From: Alcanivorax sp. 24
Lineage (GTDB): Bacteria > Pseudomonadota > Gammaproteobacteria > Pseudomonadales > Alcanivoracaceae
Direction of reading: 5' to 3'
Length of the DNA stretch: 64,000 nt
Assembly: GCF_004360225.1 (NCBI RefSeq)
Contig: NZ_SNUA01000013.1
Span: 1-64,000, forward strand
In this document: in pieces, positions 1-12,273 of the stretch
Layout of the letters: each line of letters starts with the position of its first letter
Position numbering within the stretch: position 1 is the first letter of the stretch
Made by a program: the position numbers and the translations under genes
The notes under the pieces: generated by a model
The model's database searches: none
Told to the model about the DNA's origin: nothing
What the model saw: only the letters and a program-made list of their open reading frames with translations

Positions 1-47
1 TACCGTCGACGGCGCTGTACTCCGGTTATGACTTCGATTCTCTCCAC
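1..47 (-). CDS. Transposase OrfA, N-terminal fragment (runs off window)
   Basis: Only the first 15 codons are inside the window. A GTG at 47-45 follows an AAAGGAG ribosome binding site at about 54-60 and encodes MERIEVITGVQRRRR. That N-terminus resembles the small OrfA/helix-turn-helix proteins of IS3- and IS66-type elements, which bind the element ends and act with the integrase-domain partner. The match is from memory of such proteins; the rest of the gene lies outside the window. Confidence 0.5.
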   Translation of the reverse strand, partial: MERIEVITGVQRRRR

Positions 48-127
48 CTTGGACACTCCTTTGCACTAGGTCTATGCCTAGGCCTTTGCTTCTACCAAGG
101 TGTCCGGTTTAAATGGGGGCTACTACA
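1..127 (-). mobile_element. Insertion sequence end, probably IS3 family (partial)
   Basis: The right end of an insertion sequence that continues beyond the window start. Read on the minus strand, the element appears to begin with TG at position 127, just where similarity of the neighbouring gene to tyrosine integrases stops. A ribosome binding site and the first codons of a transposase-like frame follow. The TG terminus and the reading frame suit an IS3-like element, but the other end and the target duplication cannot be seen. Family assignment is an inference. Confidence 0.6.
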
Positions 128-958
128 GGTGGGGAGCGGGATGGAGATCGGGGTGCCCGTTTTGCTGCGGTGTTTGGGTAGGTGCCAGATGGCCTTCTCC
201 AGATCGAATTCTTCCCAAAGGGCTTCGCAAAGCTCGCTTTTCCGGACCCCGAGAACAAGAAACAAGCAGCACGCCAGGTAGTTGTCTCTTCCGAAGCTGC
301 TGATGCGGTCTCTGAAGACCTTGAATGCTATTTGGATTTCATCGTGAGTGAGGACTCGCTCTCTGCTGTTTTCCAGGCCGCCAGCATCTGTTGCCGTGAA
401 GGGCATGGCGGGATTGCTGAGGCAGAGATCCAGTTTCATGCCATGGCGGAACAGTTGCTTCAGGTACATGAGAGTATCGTTGGCGATGGTTGGCCTGCCG
501 CTTTCCACTACGCGTTGGATGATGCGCCGCACTTCGCGTGGTGTGACATCGTTGATCGGATAGGTGCCGATGACGGGATCGATCTCCTTGGTATAGATGC
601 GCTTTGGGATTCCGGGGTGTTGGAGTCGCCGGCACAGGTCGGACGTGTACCAGTCTTGGAAGAGTTCGCGGACAGTGCGGATCGGAGGGATTTCCTGTTT
701 CCGTTTTTCTACAAGAGGGTCCTGCCCGGCCCTCAGGCCTTTCTTCATTACTTCGGCTTGAAGTCGGGCTTCGGCAAGAGACATGGCCGGGTACTGGCCG
801 AGGGTGGCTTCGCGGCGTTTGCCGCCCACGCTGTAGCGCAGCATCCAATAGGGAGAGCCGGCTTTGCGGACGCAGAAGTAGAGGCCACCGCCATCGGTGT
901 GTTTCTTGGGCTCGCGTTTGGCGAGAGAGGCGACCTGGGTCGCGGTGAGCTTGGCCAT
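92..958 (-). pseudogene. P4-type tyrosine integrase, C-terminus lost to an insertion
   Basis: Site-specific recombinase of the phage P4/genomic-island type. Residues 1-90 form the arm-binding DUF4102 domain (THTDGGGLYFCV-like segment, then ATLGQYPAMSLAEAR). A SAM-like core-binding domain follows (about 95-190), then the start of the catalytic domain with the first catalytic arginine in GVRKSEL and the lysine region in SKTGTPISIPLP. The HxxR, H/W and tyrosine boxes are missing: after about residue 277 the frame enters an insertion sequence (position 127) and stops at 92-94. The remaining 288 residues compare with about 400 for the family, so it should be inactive. The ATG at 958 has an AAGGAG site. 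It lies about 200 bp from the 3' end of yicC, a known target of some genomic islands. Confidence 0.85.
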
Positions 959-988
959 GGGCGCTCCTTGTCCTGGGGTTGTGGGTGC

Positions 989-1064
989 TGCCCACCATAT
1001 GGCTGATATTTAAGCAGAATGGATGTGGATTGCCCACCAATGTGCCCACCTTTTATGGTGGGCA
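989..1064. repeat. TGCCCACC iterons between integrase and yicC
   Basis: Three direct copies of TGCCCACC (989-996, 1031-1038, 1043-1050) and one inverted copy GGTGGGCA (1057-1064) lie upstream of the integrase start. The last two form a hairpin with a TTTTAT loop, and the first sits in a small GTGGG/CCCAC hairpin. Such iterons next to an integrase could be arm-type or excisionase binding sites near an att site; that role is inferred. The rest of 959-1157 shows no gene. Confidence 0.5.
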
Positions 1065-1157
1065 GTGGCGGATTTCTTCGGACTAAAACGGAAGGGGTAT
1101 GGGTGAAATATGAAGAAAAAACAATGATTTAAGGATGGTTTTGGATGTTGAGGGACT

Positions 1158-2021
1158 CTATTCAATATTCTGGATCTGCTCCCGCATCTGCTCGATCAGA
1201 ACCTTGAGCTCGACGGCGGCGGCGGTGGTTTCGGCGTCGATGGATTTTGACGCCAGGGTGTTCGCTTCTCGGTTCAGTTCCTGCATCAGAAAATCCAGGC
1301 GGCGACCCGCCTGGCCGCCCTTCTCCACCACCCGGCGGACTTCCTTCACATGGGCCTCCAAGCGGTCCAGTTCCTCGTCCACATCCATTTTCTGGGCGGC
1401 CAGCACCACTTCCTGTTCCAGGCGATCGTGGTCGGCGGTTTCCATCACGTCCTGCACCCGTTGCCGCAGCCGTTCGCGCAGATGGTCGCGAATGCGGGGC
1501 AGGGCGGCGCGGACGATGACCACCTGTTCGCCGATCAGGGTCAGACGGTCCAGCACCAGTTTGGCCAGTTGTTCCCCTTCCCGTTCGCGCGTGGCCAGCA
1601 GGCTGTCCAGGGCCTCGTCGAGCAGCTCGACGGCCTTGCTTTGCAGGGCTTCGGGGTCCGCCTGGTTGGTTTTCAATACGCCGGGGAAGCGCAGTATCTC
1701 CAGCGGGTTGATCTGGCCGGCGTGCAGTACCAGGTCGCCGACCCGGCGGGCTGCTTCGGACAGGCGTTTCACCAGGTCTTCATTGAGTTCCAGGTTGGGA
1801 TCGGTCTCGTCCTCCTGGTAGCGCAGGGTGACATCCAGCTTGCCCCGGGCCAGACGTTTGCGGCAGCGCTCACGTACCGCCCCCTCCAGGGTGCGCAGGG
1901 TTTCCGGCAGGCGTGGGGAGATTTCCAGGTAACGGTGGTTCACCGAGCGGATTTCCCAGGCGAGGTCGACGCCGTCGAGATGCCCGTCGGTGCGGGCGAA
2001 AGCGGTCATGCTGCGAATCAT
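1158..2021 (-). CDS. yicC: YicC family endoribonuclease
   Basis: Full-length YicC/YloC-family protein of 287 residues. It starts MIRSMTAFAR, the usual N-terminus of the family, and ends EQMREQIQNIE. Family members are cytoplasmic RNA-cleaving proteins; E. coli YicC is reported to be an endoribonuclease linked to sRNA turnover. The long central helices (about 120-230) are rich in R, E and L and look coiled. It is divergent from rph-pyrE, the arrangement common in gammaproteobacteria. Its 3' end faces the truncated integrase, and the 3' end of yicC is a known integration site for mobilizable genomic islands helped by SXT/R391 elements. Confidence 0.95.
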   Translation of the reverse strand: MIRSMTAFARTDGHLDGVDLAWEIRSVNHRYLEISPRLPETLRTLEGAVRERCRKRLARGKLDVTLRYQEDETDPNLELNEDLVKRLSEAARRVGDLVLHAGQINPLEILRFPGVLKTNQADPEALQSKAVELLDEALDSLLATREREGEQLAKLVLDRLTLIGEQVVIVRAALPRIRDHLRERLRQRVQDVMETADHDRLEQEVVLAAQKMDVDEELDRLEAHVKEVRRVVEKGGQAGRRLDFLMQELNREANTLASKSIDAETTAAAVELKVLIEQMREQIQNIE

Positions 2022-2150
2022 ACGGGTGTCCCCGGCCGTTGCTTGAGCGGTCAGTGTACCATTGCTGTTCGACGAATTCGGAATGCTCGGGTGCTTGGTC
2101 GCTGAACCCGTGGCCAGTCTGTTGCTATGGGGGACACGAATTGCCGCTCG

Positions 2151-2211
2151 TATTCGCTGCCAAGGCAGCTTCCCACGGCAAGAGCGCCGCGGAGTGGCTG
2201 TGGGAAGTGAA
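2151..2211. repeat. Degenerate REP-like palindrome
   Basis: A REP of the window family (stem GCTGC, loop CAAG, stem GCAGC, tail TTCCCAC) is followed by an imperfect second head (GGCTGTGGGAAG). It lies in the 303-bp divergent yicC/rph region, which should also hold both promoters; none is clear enough to call. Confidence 0.6.
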
Positions 2212-2324
2212 CCGGCTGCCGGTCCTGAACTTGTGACCGATGCTCAGAGGCGCCTCGCAATGGGTCCGGCGGGTTCGTTACAATGGGGGCCTCCCATACC
2301 ATTATCAGCAACCAAGGAGCTACC

Positions 2325-3041
2325 ATGCGTCCCTCTGGCCGCGCGCCCGACCAAATGCGTGAAGTGTCTTTCACGCGCCAATACACCAAGCATGCCGAGG
2401 GTAGCGTCCTGGTGGCGTTCGGTGATACCCAGGTGCTCTGCACCGCCTCCGTGGAAGACGGTGTCCCGCGCTTCCTCAAAGGCAAGGGCCAGGGCTGGAT
2501 CACCGCCGAATACGGCATGCTGCCCCGTGCCACCCACACCCGTTCCGGCCGGGAAGCGGCCCGCGGCAAGCAGGGTGGGCGTACCCTGGAGATCCAGCGC
2601 CTGATCGGCCGCTCCCTGCGCGCCGCCGTGGATCTGCGCAAGCTGGGCGAAAACACCGTCTATCTGGACTGCGATGTGCTGCAGGCGGATGGCGGCACCC
2701 GCACCGCTTCCATTTCCGGGGCCTGTGTCGCGCTTGTGGACGCCTTCTCGGTTTTGCTGGAAAGGAAGCGCATAAAGGAAGATCCCTTGAACGGGTTGAT
2801 TGCGTCCGTTTCCGTGGGCATGTACAACAATGAGCCGGTGCTGGATCTGGACTACCCGGAAGATTCCAACGCCGATACCGATATGAACGTGGTGATGACC
2901 CAGCATGGGGGCTTCGTGGAGATTCAGGGGACCGCGGAGGGCGTGCCGTTCACCCGTGAACAGTCCGACACCTTGTTGGGCCTGGCGGAGAAAGGCATTC
3001 AGGACATCGTGCGCAAGCAGCAGGAGGCCCTGGGCTGGTAA
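2325..3041 (+). CDS. rph: Ribonuclease PH
   Basis: Phosphorolytic 3'-5' exoribonuclease that trims tRNA 3' ends with phosphate, releasing nucleoside diphosphates; it works as a hexamer in the cytoplasm. The 238-residue product begins [14 protein letters not shown] and has the family segments [50 protein letters not shown] and [15 protein letters not shown]. The ATG at 2325 is preferred over an in-frame ATG at 2283 because of an AAGGAG site at 2314-2319 and because family homology begins here. pyrE follows after 15 bp, the classic rph-pyrE operon. Confidence 0.97.
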   Translation: MRPSGRAPDQMREVSFTRQYTKHAEGSVLVAFGDTQVLCTASVEDGVPRFLKGKGQGWITAEYGMLPRATHTRSGREAARGKQGGRTLEIQRLIGRSLRAAVDLRKLGENTVYLDCDVLQADGGTRTASISGACVALVDAFSVLLERKRIKEDPLNGLIASVSVGMYNNEPVLDLDYPEDSNADTDMNVVMTQHGGFVEIQGTAEGVPFTREQSDTLLGLAEKGIQDIVRKQQEALGW

Positions 3042-3056
3042 GCGCCCGGTGACATG

Positions 3057-3728
3057 ATGAAGAACTACAAAAAGCACTTTCTGCGTTTCGCCGAACAGCG
3101 CCAGGCGCTCAAGTTCGGCGAATTCACGCTCAAATCAGGACGTGTAAGTCCTTACTTCTTTAACGCCGGCACTTTCCATACCGGGGAAGCGCTGGCGCGT
3201 CTGGGGCGTCACTACGCTGATGCCATCGTCGAATCGGGTATCGAATTCGATATGCTGTTCGGCCCCGCCTACAAGGGGATTCCGTTGGTGTCCTCGGTGG
3301 CGGTGGCGCTCGCCGAGCATCACGGCCTGGATTACCCCTGGGCCTTCAACCGCAAGGAAGCCAAGGACCACGGCGAAGGCGGCTGGCTGGTGGGGGCGCC
3401 GCTCAATGGCCGGGCGTTGATCATCGATGATGTCATCACCGCGGGTACCGCCATTCGTGAAGTGGCGGCCTTGTTTGAGCAGACCGAGGCCTTGATTGCC
3501 GGAGTGTTCGTGGCGCTGGATCGTCAGGAGCGTGGGCAAGGCGGCACCGCGGATGACGGCAAGGCAAAATCCGCGATTCAGGAAGTGCAGGACAACCTGG
3601 GAGTACCGGTGCGCAGCATTGTATCCATGGCGGACATCATCGGCTGGCTTGATCAACAACCGGACCGGGAAGCGGAACGGGCCGCCATGGACGCCTACCG
3701 GGTGCGCTATGGGGTGAGCGAGTCGTGA
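3057..3728 (+). CDS. pyrE: Orotate phosphoribosyltransferase
   Basis: Converts orotate and PRPP to orotidine 5'-monophosphate in pyrimidine biosynthesis. The 223-residue protein has [17 protein letters not shown] near the N-terminus, the orotate/PRPP loop region [13 protein letters not shown], and the PRPP-binding signature [17 protein letters not shown]. Two adjacent ATGs (3054 and 3057) are possible; the second fits the family start MKNYKKHFL. It is co-directional with rph. Its TGA overlaps the GTG start of the next gene, suggesting translational coupling. Confidence 0.96.
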   Translation: MKNYKKHFLRFAEQRQALKFGEFTLKSGRVSPYFFNAGTFHTGEALARLGRHYADAIVESGIEFDMLFGPAYKGIPLVSSVAVALAEHHGLDYPWAFNRKEAKDHGEGGWLVGAPLNGRALIIDDVITAGTAIREVAALFEQTEALIAGVFVALDRQERGQGGTADDGKAKSAIQEVQDNLGVPVRSIVSMADIIGWLDQQPDREAERAAMDAYRVRYGVSES

Positions 3729-4345
3729 GAGTAACGGTACTGCTGCTGGGGTTGTTGTTGAGTGTGTTGAGCGTCACCGGCATGGCGGCGAACAAGACCG
3801 GACAAGTGGAGCAGCGGCTGTACCGTTACCAGTCGGCGGATGGCGCCATGGCGATCAGTGCCACCCTCACCGAAGCGGCCATTCACGCTGGCTATCAGGT
3901 ACTCGACCAGCAAGGCCGGGTACTGGAAACGGTGGCGCCGGCGCCACCGGAGGAGCAGGCCCGCCGCCGCCGGGAACTGGCCCGCCAGGAGCAGGCCAGG
4001 GCCCAGGCGCGGCGCGACAGTGAATTGCGCCGCCTCTACGCCGGGCCGGGGGATGCTGAACGGGCCCGCGACCGGCAGCTGCAGGCGCTGCAGCTCAATA
4101 TCGACTACGCCGAGAACGCTATCCAGCAGCTGAACAAGAAGCAGGATGAAGAAATCCACAAGGCCGCCCGCGCCGAACGGGCCGGCCGGGAAGTGCCGGA
4201 CAGCGTGCGCGATGCCATTGAACGCCATGGCCGCCAGGTTCGTGAGAACCGCGAGAAAATCGAGGAATATCAGGAGGACATGGCGCGGGTGCGGGAAGAA
4301 TTCTCCCCCATCATCCAGCGCCTGCGTGACCTGGAAGCGCGGTAG
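3725..4345 (+). CDS. Exported coiled-coil protein, function unknown
   Basis: A 206-residue protein starting at a GTG that overlaps the pyrE stop. It has a signal peptide ([22 protein letters not shown]), then a short segment [32 protein letters not shown] that resembles the DUF4124-type domain of exported proteins. The rest (about 75-205) is highly charged, rich in R, E and Q, and predicted by eye to form long coiled coils. It is probably periplasmic. The partner and role are unknown; coupling to pyrE may only be positional. Confidence 0.75.
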   Translation: MRVTVLLLGLLLSVLSVTGMAANKTGQVEQRLYRYQSADGAMAISATLTEAAIHAGYQVLDQQGRVLETVAPAPPEEQARRRRELARQEQARAQARRDSELRRLYAGPGDAERARDRQLQALQLNIDYAENAIQQLNKKQDEEIHKAARAERAGREVPDSVRDAIERHGRQVRENREKIEEYQEDMARVREEFSPIIQRLRDLEAR

Positions 4346-4349
4346 CCCT

Positions 4350-4875
4350 GTGGGAAGCTTGCTTGCAAGCGAATCTTTTGATGTCAGGAACCTGTTCGCT
4401 TGCCAGCAAGCTTCCCACAGCGGCTTCGTAGCACACTCTGTGGGAGACCAGCTTGCTGGCGAAACGGCCTCCGGGGTTACTCCATTCGCTTGCCAGCAAG
4501 CCTCCCACAGCGGCTTCGTAGCATGATCTGTGGGAGCTAGCTTGCTAGCGAGTACGGCGTCCGGGGTTACTCCATTCGCTTGCCAGCAAGCTTCCCACAG
4601 CGGCTTCGTAGCATGATCTGTGGGAGCTAGCTTGCTAGCGAATACGGCTTTCGGGGTTACTCCATTCGCTTGCCAGCAAGCCTCCCGCAGCGGCTTCGTA
4701 GCACACTCTGTGGGAGCTAGCTTGCTAGCGAGTACGGCGTCCGGGGTTACTCCATTCGCTTGCCAGCAAGCTTCCCACAGCGGCTTCGTAGCACACTCTG
4801 TGGGAGACCAGCTTGCTGGCGAATACGGCTTCGGTATTGGTCCATTCGCTTGCAGGCAAGCTTCCCACAGCGGCT
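4350..4875. repeat. Tandem array of six 90-bp REPIN units
   Basis: Units begin with TGTGGGA or TGGGA at an exact 90-bp period (reference points 4351, 4441, 4531, 4621, 4711, 4801); the sixth is slightly short. Each unit holds two opposed REP palindromes: a head CTGTGGGA plus hairpin, a spacer with CGGGGTTACTCC in units 2-5, then the inverted hairpin, TTCCCACAG and CGGCTTCGTAG. First-hairpin stems differ between units (GCTTG/CAAGC, CCAG/CTGG, GCTAG/CTAGC) but keep a CTTG loop. No gene lies between 4346 and 4931. Confidence 0.92.
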
Positions 4876-4931
4876 AAAGATCAGGCTGTTTAGTCCTTCC
4901 GCTGTTACCTGTTCACTCTTCACTGCCTTTT

Positions 4932-5534
4932 TTAAAGCCCTTCCCCGTCCGCACGAAAGATCATCGGCGCGATCAGTGCCCATTGTTCGTGCCAGTCCTC
5001 GGCGGGACGGGCGCGGAAGCCGGAGCGCACGAACTGGGCGATACGCCCTTCCACCACGGACAGCAGCAGATTGGCGGTGATGCCCGGAGTGGCGCGGGTG
5101 CGCTTGCCTTCGCGGAATTCGGCGTCGCGGACCACCTGTTTCAGTTGGCTCTCCACCCGGTCGTAAAACTGCTGGATACGCTGGCGCAGCCGCTCATTCT
5201 CGCCGGTCAGGGCGTCGCCGGTGAGCAGCCGGGTAATGCCCGGATTGCGCTCGGTGAAGGCCAGAATCAGCGTCAGAATCTGCTCCACCTGTTGCAGCGC
5301 GTCCCCTTCGGAGATGATGCGATTGATGCGTGAGAACACCGAGTCCTCGATGAACTCAATCAATGCCTCGAGCATGCGTGCCTTGCTGGGAAAATGGCGA
5401 TACAGCGCGGACTCGGACACCCCCACTTCCCTGGCCAGCCCGGATGTGGTCACCCGACCCCCCGGCTCCGCTTCCAGCATGTAGGCCAGCGTTTGCAGGA
5501 TTTGCTCCTTGCGAGAAGGCTTCTTTTCGGTCAT
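4932..5534 (-). CDS. slmA: Nucleoid occlusion factor SlmA
   Basis: TetR-fold DNA-binding protein that blocks FtsZ ring assembly over the nucleoid. The 200-residue product begins MTEKKPSRKEQILQTLAYMLE and has a TetR helix-turn-helix at about 28-55 (RVTTSGLAREVGVSESALYRHFPSKARMLEAL). The C-terminal half matches the SlmA pattern (LLTGDALTGENERLRQRIQQFYDRVESQLKQ). The ATG at 5534 is chosen over an upstream frame extension to 5603, which lacks family similarity. It follows argB on the same strand, as in Pseudomonas and relatives. Confidence 0.92.
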   Translation of the reverse strand: MTEKKPSRKEQILQTLAYMLEAEPGGRVTTSGLAREVGVSESALYRHFPSKARMLEALIEFIEDSVFSRINRIISEGDALQQVEQILTLILAFTERNPGITRLLTGDALTGENERLRQRIQQFYDRVESQLKQVVRDAEFREGKRTRATPGITANLLLSVVEGRIAQFVRSGFRARPAEDWHEQWALIAPMIFRADGEGL

Positions 5535-5636
5535 ATCCTGGTTACCCGTCTTATGTGAGCCGGCCCGGCGATGCCGCCGCCGGGCCGGTGTGCTCCACCC
5601 CAATTGGAGCCAATAACAAAGCGCCGTTCCGGCGTA

Positions 5637-8716
<3,080 letters not shown>

Positions 8717-8843
8717 GGTGTCCCCCCTTGTTGTGCACTTGAACGACGATGTTCAAGCAACAACGCCGGCGGCCCCCACCGCCGACGTGCGCGCCCGGCC
8801 CGCATTGGAATAGTGTCATGCGCGGGACGGGCGGGTGCGGAGG

Positions 8844-9296
8844 TTATTGTCGGCCACTGTGGCCGAAACCGCCGCTACCCCGTTGGCTTTCTGTGAACTG
8901 CTCCACCTGCTGCCAGACCACCTGCCGCACCGGCACGATCACCAACTGCGCCACCCGCTCACCGGGCTCCAGAGTGAAAGCATTTTGCCCCCGGTTCCAG
9001 CAGGAGACCATCAATTCGCCCTGGTAATCGGAGTCGATCAGCCCCACCAGATTACCCAGCACGATGCCGTGCTTGTGCCCCAGGCCGGAGCGCGGCAGCA
9101 CCAGGCCGGCGTAACCGGGATCGGCGATGTGGATCGACAAACCGGTGGGCAGCAAAGTGGAATCCCCCGGCGCCAGGCTGATGGCTTCGTCCAGCATGGC
9201 GCGCAGGTCCAGGCCGGCGGAGCCTTCGGTGGCGTAATGGGGCAAGGGAATGGTGTCGCCCAGACGCGGGTCGAGCACTCGATATTGCAGGTTCAT
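8844..9296 (-). CDS. dut: dUTP diphosphatase
   Basis: Hydrolyses dUTP to dUMP and diphosphate, keeping uracil out of DNA and supplying dTMP synthesis. The 150-residue trimer-type enzyme shows all five motifs: [40 protein letters not shown] and the C-terminal [10 protein letters not shown]. Start [13 protein letters not shown] fits the family. It lies between coaBC and the AlgC-like gene on the same strand; a REPIN separates it from coaBC. Confidence 0.97.
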   Translation of the reverse strand: MNLQYRVLDPRLGDTIPLPHYATEGSAGLDLRAMLDEAISLAPGDSTLLPTGLSIHIADPGYAGLVLPRSGLGHKHGIVLGNLVGLIDSDYQGELMVSCWNRGQNAFTLEPGERVAQLVIVPVRQVVWQQVEQFTESQRGSGGFGHSGRQ

Positions 9297-9358
9297 GTGT
9301 TATCCCGGGTTGATGACGAATCGACGAATAGCTTACACGAGACACGTTGGCACGTTGA

Positions 9359-9429
9359 CTCGCTGCCAAGGCAGCTTCCCACAGCGGCTCGGTAGCCCCC
9401 TTTGTGGGAAGCGAGCTTGCTCGCGAATG
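9359..9429. repeat. REPIN
   Basis: Two opposed REPs lie between coaBC and dut: GCTGC-CAAG-GCAGC with tail TTCCCACAGCGGC, then TTTGTGGGAA with GCGAG-CTTG-CTCGC. The two stems differ within this one element. Confidence 0.85.
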
Positions 9430-9542
9430 CAGCGTGAATTCACATCTCCAAGACCAATCGGCTGGCCACGGCATGGAGTCTGCGGTCAAGCGCCAGAGCT
9501 TCCCCATTTGTAAGGCAGCAGTGCCCACGGCCGTGATTTTCT

Positions 9543-10742
9543 TCAGTCCTTGTACCGTATCGCGATCAGTTCGATCAATTGCTTGGCGATCTGTCGTTTG
9601 GACGCCAGCGGCAGTACCTTGTGGCCGCCGGGCCAGATCACGGTCAGGGCGTTATTGTCGCTGTTGAAACCCACATTGCTGCCGGACACATCGTTGGTGG
9701 CGATCATGTCCAGCTTCTTGTTGGTCAGCTTGCCCTGGGCGTAGCTCATCACGTCCTGGGTTTCAGCGGCGAAGCCCACGGTGAAGGGGCGTTTGTCGTG
9801 GCTGGCCACCGCGGCGATGATGTCCGGGTTCTTCACCAGGGTCAGGTGAATCTCCTCGGTGGACTTCTTGATCTTGTGGTCCGCGGTCACCGTCGGCCGG
9901 TAGTCCGCCACGGCGGCGGTGGCGATGAACACATCGCAGCCCTGCTCCACCACTCCCATGCTGGTCTCGTACATATCCTGGGCGCGTACCACGTCGATAC
10001 GATGCACCCGCTCCGGCGTTGGCAAGGCCACCGGACCGGCGATCAGCGTGACCCGGGCACCCGCTTCCGCGGCCGCCTCCGCCAGAGCGAAGCCCATCTT
10101 GCCGGAACTCTTGTTGGTCAGGTAACGCACCGGATCGATCGGCTCGCGGGTGGGGCCGGCGGTGATCACCACATGCCTGCCGGTGAGCAGATCGTAATTA
10201 AAGATATCCGCTGCCCGCTGAATGATCTCTTCCGGCTCCAGCATGCGGCCGGGGCCCACCTCGCCGCAGGCCTGGCTGCCGGAACCGGGGCCGAAGATAT
10301 GGATGCCTTTCTCCTGCAGGATCAGCTGATTCTTCTGCGTGGCGCTATCCGCCCACATCTGCTGATTCATGGCCGGCGCGATGGCAATGGGCGCGCCGGT
10401 GGCCAGGCACAGGGTGGTCAGCAGATCGTTGCCGTGGCCGTGGGCCAGACGGGCGAGGAAATTGGCGGAGGCCGGAGCAATCAGGATCAGGTCGGCCCAG
10501 CGCGCCAGTTCGATGTGCCCCATCGCCGCCTCGGCGCGGGGGTCGAGAAGGTCGGTGTGCACCGGTTGTCCGGACAGCGCCTGCATGGTCAGCGGCGTGA
10601 TGAACTCACAGGCTCCCTGGGTCATCACCACGCGCACCTCGGCGCCGGCGTCCTGCAGGCGGCGGACCAGATCCGCGGCCTTGTAGGCGGCGATACCGCC
10701 GGTGACGCCGAGAAGAATTCGTTTACTAATCAAACGTTGCAT
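9543..10742 (-). CDS. coaBC: Bifunctional phosphopantothenoylcysteine decarboxylase / phosphopantothenate-cysteine ligase
   Basis: Two steps of coenzyme A synthesis: CTP-dependent joining of cysteine to 4'-phosphopantothenate (CoaB, C-terminal half) and FMN-dependent decarboxylation (CoaC, N-terminal half). The 399-residue protein starts [25 protein letters not shown], with the CoaC active-site histidine in [22 protein letters not shown] and the substrate motif PAMNQQMW. The CoaB half begins with [26 protein letters not shown] and contains LVKNPDII and ATNDVSG. The ATG at 10742 gives the family start; a LexA-type palindrome abuts it. Confidence 0.96.
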   Translation of the reverse strand: MQRLISKRILLGVTGGIAAYKAADLVRRLQDAGAEVRVVMTQGACEFITPLTMQALSGQPVHTDLLDPRAEAAMGHIELARWADLILIAPASANFLARLAHGHGNDLLTTLCLATGAPIAIAPAMNQQMWADSATQKNQLILQEKGIHIFGPGSGSQACGEVGPGRMLEPEEIIQRAADIFNYDLLTGRHVVITAGPTREPIDPVRYLTNKSSGKMGFALAEAAAEAGARVTLIAGPVALPTPERVHRIDVVRAQDMYETSMGVVEQGCDVFIATAAVADYRPTVTADHKIKKSTEEIHLTLVKNPDIIAAVASHDKRPFTVGFAAETQDVMSYAQGKLTNKKLDMIATNDVSGSNVGFNSDNNALTVIWPGGHKVLPLASKRQIAKQLIELIAIRYKD

Positions 10743-10761
10743 ACTGTATTTCCGTACAGTA
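10742..10761. promoter_or_regulatory. LexA-type SOS box between coaBC and radC
   Basis: TACTGTA, six bases (TTTCCG), TACAGTA: both seven-base arms match the E. coli LexA operator consensus, and the core is CTGT-N8-ACAG. It overlaps the leader of coaBC and lies 118 bp upstream of the radC start. Which gene it controls, and whether LexA binds, is inferred from the palindrome alone. Confidence 0.7.
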
Positions 10762-10878
10762 GTTTGGGGTGGACGCTTTCGCAGTGTATGCCCAATGCCG
10801 GGCGGTGACAAACGGGCCAGGGGGCGGCGATTGGCGTCGGCTAGCAGGGCACTAAACCATCATCACGGAGGATATCCA

Positions 10879-11553
10879 ATGGCAATAACGGACTGGCCGG
10901 AAAACGAACGCCCGCGGGAAAAGCTGCTGCAGCGGGGCGCGGCGGCACTGAGTGACGCGGAGCTGCTGGCGGTGTTGTTGCGCACTGGTCTGCGGGGCTG
11001 TTCCGCGGTGGACCTGGGGCGCAATCTGTTGAATGAGGCCGGCGATCTGCGGGCGCTTCTGGATCTGCCTCCGGAACGCATGCGGCGTATGCGGGGCCTG
11101 GGAGGCACCCGCCTGACCCAATTGCTGGCGGCGCTGGAGATCAGTAAGCGCTACATGTCTCTGGAGAAGAAAAGGGAGCTCACTCTTAGTGAACCGGAGC
11201 CGGCCGCGCGCATGTTCATGTCGGAGCTGCGCGGGGAGCCCAGCGAAGTGTTCGCGGTACTGTTCATGGACAACAAGAACCGCATGCTGGGCTTCGAGAA
11301 GCTGTTCCGCGGCACCGTGGACGCCGCCGCCGTCTACCCGAGGGAAGTGGTGCGGCGGGCCCTGGACCACAATGCGTCCAGCATCATCGTCGGGCACAAT
11401 CACCCCTCGGGCGTCGCCGAACCCAGCCGGGCGGACCGCGATGTCACCCGGCGCCTCAGCGATGCCTTGAATCTGGTGGATGTCCGCTTACTCGATCACC
11501 TGGTGATCGGCGACAACCAGTGGCAGTCCCTGGGCCGCCTCGGCTGGCTGTAG
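10879..11553 (+). CDS. radC: RadC family JAB1/MPN-domain protein
   Basis: The 224-residue protein has an N-terminal helix-hairpin-helix part (about 25-85, including [29 protein letters not shown]) and a C-terminal JAMM metalloprotease-like domain with the zinc motif [14 protein letters not shown]. The family was once tied to DNA repair; its biochemical role is unsettled. The ATG at 10879 with a GGAGG site at 10867-10871 replaces a longer frame beginning at 10702. It is divergent from coaBC, with a LexA-type palindrome in between. Confidence 0.93.
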   Translation: MAITDWPENERPREKLLQRGAAALSDAELLAVLLRTGLRGCSAVDLGRNLLNEAGDLRALLDLPPERMRRMRGLGGTRLTQLLAALEISKRYMSLEKKRELTLSEPEPAARMFMSELRGEPSEVFAVLFMDNKNRMLGFEKLFRGTVDAAAVYPREVVRRALDHNASSIIVGHNHPSGVAEPSRADRDVTRRLSDALNLVDVRLLDHLVIGDNQWQSLGRLGWL

Positions 11554-11570
11554 CGGCGGGCTCCGCCCTC

Positions 11571-11691
11571 GCGCGCTTCCCACCGCCCCGCTACAAAGCC
11601 GCTGTGGGAACTGGGGCCCAGGATTCGCCAGCAGGCTGGCTCCCACAGATTGTGCTACGAAGCCGCTGTGGGAGCTGCCCTGGCGGCGAAT
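11571..11691. repeat. REP cluster upstream of rpmB
   Basis: Imperfect REPs: a short CTTCCCACCGCC segment, a CTACAAAGCCGCTGTGGGAA head, an inverted GCCAGCAGGCTGGC hairpin with CTCCCACAG, then another CTACGAAGCCGCTGTGGGAG head with a weak hairpin. The rest of 11554-11825 holds the rpmB promoter and leader. Confidence 0.75.
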
Positions 11692-11739
11692 ACCGGCCCT
11701 GCCAGCCCTCCCCAATGCACCGCCATCGACGCTTTCCGC

Positions 11740-11768
11740 TTGATCCCAGGGGCGGGGTCTGGTATAAA
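11740..11768 (+). promoter_or_regulatory. Sigma-70 promoter of rpmB-rpmG
   Basis: TTGATC (11740-11745), a 17-bp spacer, then TATAAA (11763-11768), 58 bp upstream of the rpmB start. Spacing is ideal and each hexamer differs from consensus by one or two bases. Confidence 0.7.
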
Positions 11769-11825
11769 ACGCGGCCTTATTCCGGGGCTGCCCCGCCCCT
11801 ATGTGATCATCACGGGAGCAAGATC

Positions 11826-12062
11826 ATGTCCAAGGTTTGCCAGGTGACCGGCAAGCGCCCGGTAACGGGCCACAACGTGTCCCACTCGAACATCAAGACC
11901 AAGCGTCGGTTCGAACCGAATTTGCACTACCACCGTTTCTGGGTGGAAAGCGAAAAGCGCTTTGTGCGTCTGCGCGTGTCCTCCAAAGGCATGCGCATCA
12001 TCGATAAGAAGGGTATCGACTCAGTACTGACCGATATCCGTGCCCGCGGCATTCGAGTTTAA
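11826..12062 (+). CDS. rpmB: 50S ribosomal protein L28
   Basis: The 78-residue large-subunit protein L28 (bL28) begins [20 protein letters not shown] and has the conserved [39 protein letters not shown]. It is highly basic and of family length. The ATG at 11826 is chosen because the longer frame from 11520 has no relation to L28. rpmG follows after 11 bp, the usual rpmB-rpmG pair. Confidence 0.98.
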   Translation: MSKVCQVTGKRPVTGHNVSHSNIKTKRRFEPNLHYHRFWVESEKRFVRLRVSSKGMRIIDKKGIDSVLTDIRARGIRV

Positions 12063-12073
12063 GGAGCTGACCC

Positions 12074-12241
12074 ATGGCCGGTCCGGTTCGTGAAAAGATT
12101 CGTCTGGTGTCCTCTGAAGGCACCGGTCACTTCTATACCACCACCAAAAACAAGCGTCTCCATCCGGAAAAGATGGAAACCAAAAAGTTTGATCCGGTGG
12201 TACGCAAGCACGTGATGTACAAGGAAGCGAAGATCAAGTAA
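12074..12241 (+). CDS. rpmG: 50S ribosomal protein L33
   Basis: A 55-residue protein read directly from the sequence: [16 protein letters not shown], then [11 protein letters not shown], ending [11 protein letters not shown]. This is bL33 of the large ribosomal subunit. It has no cysteines, so it is the zinc-free form. The start follows an AAGGAG site at 12061-12065. A strong terminator follows, closing the rpmB-rpmG operon. Confidence 0.97.
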   Translation: MAGPVREKIRLVSSEGTGHFYTTTKNKRLHPEKMETKKFDPVVRKHVMYKEAKIK

Positions 12242-12273
12242 CGCTTCCCCAGCCTGGCACGGGGCGAACAGAT

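Noticed and set aside
959-1157. tRNA gene as integration site
   Set aside because: No cloverleaf could be drawn in this stretch; the yicC end is the better candidate.
4350-4875. CRISPR array
   Set aside because: Repeats and the DNA between them recur together at 90 bp, with inverted symmetry; there are no unique spacers and no cas genes nearby.
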